Assembly: GCA_024234815.1 (NCBI GenBank)
Contig: JACKNO010000002.1
Coordinates: 659,294-723,293 of the forward strand
Source: Pseudomonadales bacterium
Lineage (GTDB): Bacteria > Pseudomonadota > Gammaproteobacteria > Pseudomonadales > Halieaceae
Direction: 5' to 3'
Length of the DNA: 64,000 bases
The first letter of the stretch is position 1; the number at the start of each line of letters is the position of its first letter. A program made the position numbers and the translations under genes. The notes below the pieces were generated by a model. It was given only the letters and a program-made list of their open reading frames with translations, was not told the origin of the DNA and made no database searches. This document shows, in pieces, positions 34,723 through 45,100 of this stretch.

Positions 34723-35553
34723 TCATTTGGGCCCGATATAATGCCGCCACCGAAAAGGTATGGCCAGCAATCGGTCCAGGCGTGAATCCCGCGCAGTCCG
34801 CAAATACTCCAGTCCCAGTTCCATATCTGCCTGCTCCTCGTAGGGGCGGTCACTCGCGGTTTTGAACAGATAGTCGAACCAGGGCACCACACTGCCATAG
34901 TTGCTGTTGGTATAGCGCTGCTCAGAACAGTGGTGTAGGTGATGAAAATCGGGGGTCAGGATGAACCTGCGCAGCTGCCGATCCAGTGTTTCGGGCAAAC
35001 GGACATTACTGTGACTGAACAGGACTACGGCTACTTCAAACAGTTTGTAGGCCATGGCTACCTCCACATTCACTCCCAGCAGCAGAAGCGGCGGAACCAG
35101 CAGCGGCAGACTGACCAGGGGTTCCAGCGGGTGGTGACGGTAGCTGGTGGAGACATCCACGTTGACATCCGAGTGGTGAATGGCATGAATCGGCCACAGC
35201 CAGGAAACCCGGTGAAATGCCACATGCACGCAGTAACTGAGCAGTTGGGATACCAGTAACAGCGCCAGGAATGATAGCGCGGGACCAGCTCCCAGGCGGG
35301 GTAACAGGCCTATCTCCCACACGGCTACCCGCTCCACAAAATAAAACACAAAGGCAGCAGAGACCACCGCGCTGAGGTACCAGGTCAGCATGGACAGGGA
35401 AAAATTATTCATCCAACGCCTGAACAGGTTCCGCTCCAGTTCACGCCGAGGCCATAGGCCTTCGAGTAACATCATCAAGGCGAAGGCGGACAGGGTGAAC
35501 AGAAAGAGGAGGTTTGTCGGTATGGCACCCCCGGCGGTGATTTCATTGTCCAT
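34723..35553 (-). CDS. Sterol desaturase/fatty acid hydroxylase family protein
   Basis: 276 residues from ATG at 35553 (MDNEITAGG). Four membrane helices and the eight-His di-iron motifs are visible: HVAFH, HAIHHSD, HHPLE and HHLHH. The family hydroxylates or desaturates lipids, using iron and oxygen in the membrane. The substrate cannot be told. Convergent with the midcut gene, 31 bp apart. It stands alone. Confidence 0.88.
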   Translation of the reverse strand: MDNEITAGGAIPTNLLFLFTLSAFALMMLLEGLWPRRELERNLFRRWMNNFSLSMLTWYLSAVVSAAFVFYFVERVAVWEIGLLPRLGAGPALSFLALLLVSQLLSYCVHVAFHRVSWLWPIHAIHHSDVNVDVSTSYRHHPLEPLVSLPLLVPPLLLLGVNVEVAMAYKLFEVAVVLFSHSNVRLPETLDRQLRRFILTPDFHHLHHCSEQRYTNSNYGSVVPWFDYLFKTASDRPYEEQADMELGLEYLRTARDSRLDRLLAIPFRWRHYIGPK

Positions 35554-35924
35554 TTTGAGCGTGGCACCAATGCAAGGTGGTTTTGAGCGATACCGGTATT
35601 TGAGCGTTTGAACAGGGGCGGCGTGTCCGGTTGAATGTATTCGACGCTCCATTGGTCGGTTCTATGGATTCAACATCGACCCCATCGACCAGGCTACCTC
35701 GAAAGACGACTTCGCTTGCCATTTGCCCTACTCCCGAATGTGTGTTGCTTCGCCAGATACTAACAGGGTCTACTGTGGCAGAAACCAGAGCCAGACTCGA
35801 ATTCTGCCATCACGCAACAGGATCAAACTCTAGAATCGACTCGAATACCGGCCGCCACTCTGGTGCGCACGCGACACATCGGGTTCGATATGCATCGACG
35901 AAGGGGAGCCATACAATGAGCCCT
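35554..35924. other. 370-bp gap holding a 16-bp copy of the tRNA-Asn 3' end
   Basis: No gene is convincing here. GGAGCCATACAATGAG at 35905-35920 exactly repeats 33926-33941, which spans the last seven bases of tRNA-Asn and the nine bases after it. GGTTCGA also occurs 23 bp before it, versus 18 bp in the tRNA. It may be an old attachment-site duplicate. Confidence 0.4.
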
Positions 35925-38294
35925 CTACTGTTCTCCCGGCTCGGTATAGCTGGAATCCCCGCGCGCAGCCGCGAGCCACCCTGCGGCCTGCTCGTAAAAT
36001 CGTGACGATCGATAGGCCTCATCCTCCCTGAAAGCAGCCAGGACCTGTTCGAGAGTTTCCGTCGCGGCCGCGCGCACTTCCGCTTCATCGTGGGTCAGCA
36101 GTAGCGCCCGCGCGTGAGATATGCGCGCCACGCGGTTGTATATGGAGTCTTCGTCGCGAAACTTCGGAAATATCTCAACCGCCTCCTGCAGATATGGCAA
36201 GGCCTCCTCCTGCCGCTGCATATCCAGGAGCAGGCGCCCGACATTCAGCGCTTGCAATGCCACTGAGTCGCTACCCGGGCCGGAGACGCGGTAGCGCACA
36301 GCCAGGGATTCCAGGTAGTAGGCCAGCGCCTCCTCATCCCGCCCTTCCTCGCTGAGCAGATTGCCGTAATTGTTGAGGGCATGGCCCAGGTCGGCGATCA
36401 CGCCGGCCTCGCCCCGGGCGCGCAGCCGTTCGATCGCCTCCAGATAGTAGCCCCTGGCGGCCTCCAGATCGCCCAGTCCATGATAGGCATAACCGAGATT
36501 GATCAGCGTGGCGACCCGGTCCGGTGCATCGGGGCTGAGCACCATCGCCCGCTCCTGATGCACAACCGAGTCCTCGAAGTTTCCGGCGTCGGCCAGCACC
36601 ACCCCGAGGTCGTTATGGACGGTGGCCCGAAACTCGGGGTCGTGGCGCCCCGACAGGCGCGCAATAATCGATTGGTAACGACGAACTGACTCCGCCTCGT
36701 GTTCACGCTCATATTCCAGCCAGGCGATGTGCGCCTCGGTTCGCAACCGAAGCTCATCATCCTGTGCGGCGATACCTTCCAGCAGTTGCAGCGCTCGCAG
36801 CAGATTCTCCTCGCCTGCCTCCAATTGAAGAAGACTGACTTGCACGCCGCCGACGCTCTGTCGCAGGGACGCCTCCAGCAACGGTTGACCGGAGAATCGC
36901 GCGCCCAGCAGTTCGCTGGCCTGCGCAAGCACGTCGCGAACACGTTTGTCGGCACCCGCCTCGTAGGGGTCAGCCTCGGCCAGCACCTCCTGCATGAACT
37001 GGTTCATAGCCTGCGCCTGATCGCGCTGTCGCCGCGCCTCTTCCGCCTGCCACAGGGCGATGGTAAGGCCCACCGCAAGCGAAAGCATGACCGAAGCGGT
37101 AGCCGCCATGCCGCGCCAGTGCCGACGCAGGAATTTGCGACTGCGATAGGCCGCTGAGTCCGGGCGCGCTAGTATTGGGAGATTATTGCGAAAGCGCTCT
37201 ATATCCTCGCGCAGTTCGGCGACTGAACGATAGCGGCGCGCCGGGTCCTTGTGCAGCGCCTTGGCCAGAATCATCTCCAGGTCACCGCGCAGTTCACGAA
37301 CCAGTCGTGCCGGCGCGGATTGGCAGGCCTCAGCGTGATCTTCACGTGTAGCGGATCTTTCCAGGGCCAGGCTGGCGCGCGGGGGAACCTCTTCGCAAAT
37401 TGTTTTCTCGATCTCCGCAGCCGACATGTCGCTGCGAATGTGGTAGGGCGGAACACCGCTCAGCAAACTGTAGAGCAACACGCCCAGGGCGTAGACATCC
37501 GTCGCCGTGCTGATGGCGCCGCCGGTGAGTTGTTCCGGCGCCGCGGTGGCCAGGCTAAAGCGTCGATCGATGGTCGCTTCGCAACGATTGCCGGCGCTGC
37601 CGAGCAGGTCGGCAATACCAAAATCAAGCACGCGCACATGGCCGGTACCGTCGACCATCACGTTGGAGGCCTTGATGTCCCGATGTGTGATCAGGTTTTC
37701 ATGCAGGTAGGCGATCGCGTTCGCCAGCTGTTCGAACAGGTCCAGGCGCTGCGCGAGGGTCAGCCGGCGGTGATAGGCGTAACTATCGATGGTGAGACCC
37801 TCGATAAACTCCATCGCCAGCCACGGCAGGCCCTCGGCGGTCGTACCGCCATCGAGCAGGCGCGCGATATGCGGGTGTTCGACCCGGGCAAGGAGCTGGC
37901 GTTCACGCGTAAAGCGACTGATCAGTTCGTGGGTTTCCAGGCCGACATTGATCACCTTGAGGGCGCCGGACTGAATGAAATTTTCACCAATACGCGTGGC
38001 GCGAAAAACGCTGCCCATGCCACCGGTGTGGATCAGCGCATCGACGTGCCAGTGCCCTATCGTCGAGCCGATGAGGCCCGAACCAAGCATGCCGGGTAGC
38101 AGCGCGCCCGCTTCCGCCAGTGCGGGTATCTCGAGAAAGTCGCCCGCGGCGTCGTGCGCGTTGAGCAGCGATTCCAATTCCTCGCACAGGGCGTCGTCAC
38201 CCGCCGTGGCGTGCTCGACAAACACGCGCCGCGCCTGCAAATCCCCGATCGCAGACGCCTGTTCGAGTAGATCGGCGAGCTGTTCAGAATCCAT
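35925..38294 (-). CDS. Ser/Thr protein kinase with membrane helix and TPR domain
   Basis: 789 residues from ATG at 38294, overlapping the sigma factor gene by 11 bp. Kinase domain ~83-400: glycine loop HTGGMGSVF, Lys113, catalytic HRDIKASN (Asp206), DFG (Asp224), APE-like APEQLTG. A membrane helix lies at ~455-475 (SVMLSLAVGLTIALW). The rest is helical with TPR-like repeats (NLGYAYHGLGDLEAA, ALNNYGNLLSEEGRDEEAL). These kinases often pair with sigma factors of the same ECF type, as here. The target is not known; the upstream sigma factor is a natural candidate. Confidence 0.9.
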   Translation of the reverse strand: MDSEQLADLLEQASAIGDLQARRVFVEHATAGDDALCEELESLLNAHDAAGDFLEIPALAEAGALLPGMLGSGLIGSTIGHWHVDALIHTGGMGSVFRATRIGENFIQSGALKVINVGLETHELISRFTRERQLLARVEHPHIARLLDGGTTAEGLPWLAMEFIEGLTIDSYAYHRRLTLAQRLDLFEQLANAIAYLHENLITHRDIKASNVMVDGTGHVRVLDFGIADLLGSAGNRCEATIDRRFSLATAAPEQLTGGAISTATDVYALGVLLYSLLSGVPPYHIRSDMSAAEIEKTICEEVPPRASLALERSATREDHAEACQSAPARLVRELRGDLEMILAKALHKDPARRYRSVAELREDIERFRNNLPILARPDSAAYRSRKFLRRHWRGMAATASVMLSLAVGLTIALWQAEEARRQRDQAQAMNQFMQEVLAEADPYEAGADKRVRDVLAQASELLGARFSGQPLLEASLRQSVGGVQVSLLQLEAGEENLLRALQLLEGIAAQDDELRLRTEAHIAWLEYEREHEAESVRRYQSIIARLSGRHDPEFRATVHNDLGVVLADAGNFEDSVVHQERAMVLSPDAPDRVATLINLGYAYHGLGDLEAARGYYLEAIERLRARGEAGVIADLGHALNNYGNLLSEEGRDEEALAYYLESLAVRYRVSGPGSDSVALQALNVGRLLLDMQRQEEALPYLQEAVEIFPKFRDEDSIYNRVARISHARALLLTHDEAEVRAAATETLEQVLAAFREDEAYRSSRFYEQAAGWLAAARGDSSYTEPGEQ

Positions 38295-38904
38295 CGACCG
38301 TTTCGGCCACCCCGGTGAGCCGGCGGTACAGCCATGCTTTGGCCAGCAGCCAGTCGCGTTTGGCCGTCGCCGGGGAGACATCCAGATAGCTGGCGCTCTC
38401 TTCCACCGACAGGCCAATGAAATAACGCAACTCCACAAGGCGCGCCTGCCGGGGATAGAGTCCGGAAAGGGAGTCCAGGGCGGCATCAAGATCGAGGAGT
38501 TCCACGGCCCGTGACTCGGTCATGGCCTGGGGTGGTAGCAGAGAGTCAATGTCGGCATCCAGGGCGAAGGCCTCGCGGCGCTTGTCTCGTTTGTCCGCCA
38601 GGCGCCGGCGCGCGGCATCGAGAAGGATGCGCCGGACAACCGTCGCGGTTACCGCGAAAAAGTGTTGCCGGTTCTGCCAGTCGGTTCGCTGCGGCAACAG
38701 GCGAAGATAGGCTTCGTTGACAATGTCCGTGGCGTGCAGTGTGATGGCGCCAGCGTCGCCGTTGAGGCCGGAGCGGGCGATTTTGCGCAGCTCGTCGTAG
38801 ATGAGCGGCAAAACTTCCGCCTCCGCCGCCCGGTCGCCGGAGGACCAGGCGCGAAGAAGAGCGGTAACATCTGCTGGATCCTGTCCCCCCTGGCTACCGC
38901 TCAC
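38284..38904 (-). CDS. ECF-type sigma factor (Sig-70_X6-like)
   Basis: 206 residues. Region 2 (~20-90: ITLHATDIVNEAYLRLL, RQHFFAVTATVVRRILLD) and region 4 (~135-195: YPRQARLVELRYFIGLSVEESASYLDVSPATAKRDW) are both present. This subtype is usually next to a Ser/Thr kinase rather than a classic anti-sigma factor. It lies 290 bp downstream of the giant RHS gene on the same strand. Possible targets include that gene or others, but no promoter motif was worked out. Confidence 0.9.
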   Translation of the reverse strand: MSGSQGGQDPADVTALLRAWSSGDRAAEAEVLPLIYDELRKIARSGLNGDAGAITLHATDIVNEAYLRLLPQRTDWQNRQHFFAVTATVVRRILLDAARRRLADKRDKRREAFALDADIDSLLPPQAMTESRAVELLDLDAALDSLSGLYPRQARLVELRYFIGLSVEESASYLDVSPATAKRDWLLAKAWLYRRLTGVAETVDGF

Positions 38905-39194
38905 CTGGCAATCACCTCAAGCATCCTTTGCTGTAAAGACCAATCCCACCCCGGCGCGGAACACTTTTGAACCGCCTCAAGCGATAGGGCCAAAAATATC
39001 CACGGGAAGCACGCTCACGTCCGCCCCGCCGCGAGTTGCTGGACGCCAGGGATATGTTTCAGGTCGACATCGGAATCCGCCCTGAAGCGGCATCACTCAC
39101 AGGGATTAAGCAGCATTTTTATTGTAAATTCAATGAGCCATTGACGCCTGCGCAGTCCTCTAAAGAAAATTCGGTTTACCTAGGGCCTGGCCGC

Positions 39195-42100
39195 TCAACT
39201 GCCGGCTATTACAATAAATGCACCTCGAGCGGACTCGACGAACGCCTCCAACGCCTTGGGGGTATCTATCACCTTCAGCCTCACAACAAACTCCTCCTGC
39301 AAAATTTCCGCCGCTTCCCCATGCATCTCGTCAATGTAGGCGAGAATTGCGTTCGCAGGGTGTTTCGGGCTTTTGCCCTTTCCTGCCTTGACGAGAAAAT
39401 CGAAAATATCCCCGCCACTTTCTATCCATTTATCGAAGAGCTTCTGTGTTCGACTACTGGCCGATCCACTCAACGCCGAGTCTGCCATATAGGGTTGGGA
39501 ATACATCCTTGAGAAGCGATTACCGTACCCAAGCGTCACCGTCTCCACCACAAGGTTAACTACGAATATCTTGCCCATGACCCATGGAGATACATTATTC
39601 GCAGTCGTACCAAGCGCGTCCGTGAACTCCGACTGATAGACCCCAATCAGGGTGTTGACGGCGGATTTAACAGTGACAATCGAGAGAAATATCACGCCTC
39701 TTTGTGTCGCAGTCTGTGCAACCGACGCTACCAGCATCTTCTGCCCCGCCCATGCGAGTCCACCGCCTACAGCACCCCCGGCCGCGCCAAAACCCGCCGC
39801 TATGACCGCATTCGTGATCATCTCCGTTGGGCTGGCATTGCTCAGGTAATCCGAAACGAGGGAAATTGTAACGTTTATGATCGCCCCGACAGCCATCTGC
39901 CCCTTCAGAGTGAAGGATTCCATGCCCGACGGATCGGTGTACATTATCGGATTGGCGTTGGCGTACAGGTAGCGATGCAGCGACACGGGATCCTCTGCGG
40001 TACCGCTGAATGGGTCACGACTGACAAAACGGCCAATGGTTGGGTCGTAAAACCGCGCCCGCAGGTAGATGAGCCCTTCCGGATTCTGCTGTGACTCGCC
40101 CGCAAATCCGTAGGGATTGTCGGCAACGCCGGTGCGATTGCGCACTCTGCCGAAGGCCTCGTAATCGTAGCTGTCGCTAACAACGCCGACTTCATCCGTC
40201 AGCAGGCGCGTATTGCCGCCAGCGTCAAAGTGGTAGAACCTGTCGTTCGCGCCATCGTCAGCGGAAATCAGGCGATCGCCCCAGTGGTACTCGGCCAACT
40301 GGGACCCGCTACCGTCAAAGGCAACCAGCGTCTGGTCGTAGCCTGTGAGACTCGCCTCGTCGAGCAGGTAGTTCTGCTCGCTACCGTTGTGACTACGCTG
40401 GCGCCGCTTGCCGCTGGCATCGTAGCCATAGGTGACCGTCCCCATTGATGTGGTGACACGCAGCAGCTGACCTTCGACATCGTAATCGTAGCCGATTATT
40501 CCCTGCGGGCTATTGCGCGCTATAAGTCTTCCGTTGGCATCGTAAGCAAAGCTCAATGCGCCTGCCGAGAGTAACTTGTCCGCTGAATCGTAGGAAAACA
40601 GCGTCTGTGCCTGCCCGGATACTCGCTGGGTCAGCCTGTTGCCCACGGCATCGTAGGAGAACGTCTGCTCAAACACGACCACGTTGCTGGAATTGCGATG
40701 AGTTTCCAGCAACAGCCGGTCTGCGGAGTCGTAGTCATACGACACGGAATCGCCATTTGCATGATCCACACGCAGGCGACGACCGCCGGCATCCAGGGTG
40801 TAGTCGTAAGCCGCCAATAGCGATGCACCTTGCCGATGCTCTATGCGCGTCAGTTGATTGACATTGTCATACGTAAAGCCGCTGACAACCCCATTGGGAT
40901 ACGTCATTGAGGCGACGTTACCGACGGGGTCATAGGTATAACTTGTGATATCGCCATCAGGCTCCTGTACTGTGGCAAGACGATTCAGGGCATCGTAGCT
41001 GTACAAGGTGACGCGTTCCGGCTGGCCATTCAGTCGAGTCGAGATAGACGTGCGATTGCCCGAATCATCGTAGCCATATTGGACGGTGTGCCCGCCTTCA
41101 GAGCGAATCTCGATGACGCGCCCGCCGCTATCGTAACTGTATTCCACCGTGCCCCAGAGGTTGCTTGCCTCGCTGAGACGACCTGCGCCGTCATAGCTGA
41201 ATGACTCGCTTGCCTCCCCATTGAGATCATGGCCGGCCGGACGCCCGAATCCGTCGTAGGTGGAATCGACATATTTTCCGTCGGGGAGCGTCATCCGCGC
41301 TATCTGGCCCAGCGCGTTGTACTCATAGGCCTCAGTGCTGCCATCCGGGTAGCGCTTCCCCACCAGCCGATTGTTGGCATCATAGAGCATGCGCGTGCTG
41401 CGGCCTTTAGCATCGACCTGCTCTATGCGATTGTTATTTTCATCATATGCGAAAGTGCTTACTCCGCCATCGGTGTCGGTTACCGATACGAGATTATTGT
41501 TCTGGTCGTATCCGTACAGCTTGGTGCGGCCCAGACGATCCGTCTCAGCGATGACGTTTCCAATTTCATCGTAGGCGACGGTCTCGGTGGATCCATCCGG
41601 ATACTCGGTTTCTACCAGGCGATCCAGCACATCATAGCGGTATCGGGTTGTGTTGCCGCGGGCATCCAGGCGTGCTGACAGGTTGCCAACAAGATCGTAG
41701 CTGAACTCCGTGCGATTACCAAGGGCGTCGGTAACCGCAGTATTACTGCCCGCCGGGTCATACTCATAGGAAGTGGTATTCCCGTTCGGGTCGGTGTCTG
41801 AGAGCACCCTTCCGACGGCGTCGTAAGTGGTCTCGGCAACGCCACCCTCCCCCAGGCGAGTCTGGACCAGGCGACCCAGTGCATCGTACTTGAAGTTTGT
41901 CTCAAGACCACTGCCATCGACCTGCCGAATGCGATTACCGCGGGCATCATAGAAGAATTGGTTGACGCCGCCATCGGGTCCCGTAAAGCGGGTTATGCGT
42001 CCACTGGCGTCCAGCACCTGGGATGCGGCATTCCCCGCAGCGTCACTCACCGTGGCGATCTCACCCTGGGCGTCGAAAACAAAATTCTGATAGTTGCCCT

Positions 42101-45100
42101 CGGGCGCCGTGACTTTCTCAATCCAGCCGCGACGGTCAAGTTCCAGAGTATTGACCCCACCTCGTGCATCGGTTGTTGAAACAGGGATTCCGTTCGCATT
42201 GAGCTGGCTTGTGGAACGATTCCCCCTGGGGTCAATCGTTGCGACCGCGTAACCCTGGGCGTTTCTCTCATAGCGCCGGGTATTTCCTCGCGCATCCATG
42301 TCTGCGATGAGACTCCCGCTCGCGTCCCAGAAGCGTTGACTCTCCTGCTTACCAGCCGGGTTGGTAATGCGCTGTAGTCGCCCGCTTTCGTCGTACTCAT
42401 ATTTTGTCTGGCGACCAAGCGCATCGGTGCGTGTCAGCATGCGGTCACTGGCGTCGTAGCTGTAAGTGGTGGTAGCACCGACGGGGTCCGTAGCGCTCAG
42501 ACGGTTGTCCCGGGAATCATAGGTAAAGGTTGTGGTTTCGCCTTCGGGATTGGTGACCGTAAGCGGATTTCCCCGCTCGTCAAAAGTGTTAACCGTTACA
42601 CCCCCGAGAGGATCGGTGACACGAACCACGTTTCCATCATCGTCATAGTCATGAGCGGTGACGAAGCCGTCGGGGTCAGTGACCAGCTCTCTTCGCCCCG
42701 CCACATCGTGGCTGTAACGGATGGTGTTGCCAGCCGCATTGGTGGCGCTGATCAACCGGCCCTGTTCGTCATAATCATTGCGCACCACGTTTCGACCAAG
42801 CGGATCGGTAATGCGAACGATATTGTGGTTTGCGTCATAATCGAAGCGGGTGACGAAATCTTCCTGGTCGCTGTGCGCTCGCAGATTGCCGTTGGCATCA
42901 TAGGAATAGGTCTGGGAAAATCCAGCCGCGTCTGTGATAGCGGTGATACGTCCTGCAGCATCACGACCGATATCCACAACAGTACCATTGGAATGGGTAA
43001 TGCTGGTTGGCGTAAACGTCAGCACCTGCCCCGCCGGCGTTTCCGCGCGCTGGATACCATCGAGAATATCCAGGTCAAGCTTCGTGCCATCGGGTGCGGT
43101 GTAACGGAACAGCGTCGGATTGTAGACATCCCCATTACTGTCCAATCGCAGGCTCACCGGCCCCGGCTGGGGATCGAGGATGCTGATATTGTTCACCTCG
43201 AGACTCTCGAGAGTACCGCGCGTACCCGGCAGCGCTTCGAAACGGACCGATTGCGAGAAAGGAGGAAAAGGCACTATCGGTGAAACAGCGGGGCCGACCA
43301 CCATCCTGAAGACCTCGACCCTGCCGTTGGGCATCTGGATGGCGGCAAGATGCGCATCTGTTTCTGCCAATCCGTAGGTCAGGCCACTCCTGAGCACCTG
43401 CCAGCCTGAGCCCAATTCACGATTCGTACGTATTTCCACGCTATCGACGCCGAGTTGCCAACCCACCCCGAAATCGCCCTGCCGCTTGTCACGGCTGTCG
43501 TAGCTGCGCACCACGGTGATGGGAATCCCGTTGAGTGGCAACTCCAGATCGACGTAGCGCAAAGAGAAATTGCCCACCTTGAATTGCGAATCGACTACCA
43601 CCGTAGTGGTGTCTTCGCTCTCGTTACCACCGGCGTCGAGCACCCGCAGGCGGATATTGTAGAGACCATTCAACAGTGTGGTCGGATCAAACCGGCCGAT
43701 GACCCCCGAGACCCGCTGGGAACTGCCTTCGGCAAACAGGACAAATTCGTCCTCGCCAGCGTATTGGTAGGCCAACTCCCAGCGCAGCAGGTTGTCGTCA
43801 GATGCGGTCCCCACGATATCTACCGGCGCAGCAACGGATGCTCCGCTGGCCGGTGTGTCGATGCGCGCAATCGGTGCCAGTTCATCGTCTGCCCGGTCAA
43901 TCACCGTAATTGACGACGTTCCCGTGACGCCGGCAAAACGGGCTTCCGCTGTATACGCACCAGCTGCGCCCTCCAGGAATGTTGGACCCCTGGTCCAGTT
44001 GGCCACTGAGCTGAGATTCTGGGCCGAGCCGTCCTCGAAGATACCCATGGCCTTGATGGGAACCGGTTGATTCGTCAGCACTCGCTTAGCAGCCGGGTCC
44101 AGCTCTATCGCAACCAACCGTTTGCTACCGTCTATACCGTCGCAGTCCTGATCAATTCCGTCGTCGTTTATATCGACAGCACCAGGGAAACGCGCGCGGT
44201 CGGCATCGTCACAATCGCCCTCATTTTCACTGAAGCCGTCGCCGTCATCGTCACGATCGAATGCACCGGGCCCGCTGGAAACGTAAAGCGCAACCCGGTC
44301 GCTGATAGCAACCACAGCTCCGGCCGAGGGGCGCTGTTCGTATACTTCGCCCGCTGGCAACGTGGAATGGCTGATCAGATACACGGAACCTTTCTGAAGG
44401 CCAGCCGCAACCAGTGCCGCTTCAGCATCGACCTCGGTGCTGCCCACCACATTGGGTACGCGCACGGGATCACCAACGCTCAAAGTGAATATCTGCGCCG
44501 TGCTAAAACCCAGGGTGTCATTGGCGACGATCGATACAGGGTAGTCGCCATGACTCTCCGGGTACCAGTTGAGCGCGCCGGTTGCGGTATCGATGGTCAT
44601 CCCTGCCGGGCCGGCAATCAGTTCGAAGCTCACCAGGTCGCCGGGGTCGATGTCGACCACCAGGGGTTCGTAGCGGTACGCTATACCGCGCGTTGCTCCC
44701 CGGTCCGGTTCGCTGAGAAAGAATGGCGGATTACCGACCGGCCGAATTTCAATATTCACCGTCGCGATAGCGGAATCGAATTCGCCGTCATTGGCCACAT
44801 AGGTGAAGCTGTCGTGCTCGGGAGCGAGCGGATCGATGTCCGGTTGGATCATGTGCCAGCCGTTGCGGCCGGGTTGCAGCCAGTGCGGCGCGATACTCGT
44901 CGGCAAACTCCCGTCCACGTTGATCCAGGTGGGGTGACTGTTGGTGCCAGAGCGAATTGGCCGCGCTGGCGGGAAAGGTTCCCCGGGCAGGTTATCCCAG
45001 ATCTGCACCGTGTCAGCACCATACTCGGTAACCATGTTGGTGATGATTTCCGCGGAGCCATCGCCGTCGACGTCTGCTACCGTCAGTGCCTCGTCGTAGT

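Noticed and set aside
35631..36005. 124-codon plus-strand ORF
   Set aside because: It runs into the antisense of the kinase gene and has an unlikely composition.
40000..43500. Regular repeated DNA as a possible CRISPR or satellite array
   Set aside because: The periodicity comes from the RHS/YD protein repeats; unit lengths vary and no spacer pattern exists.
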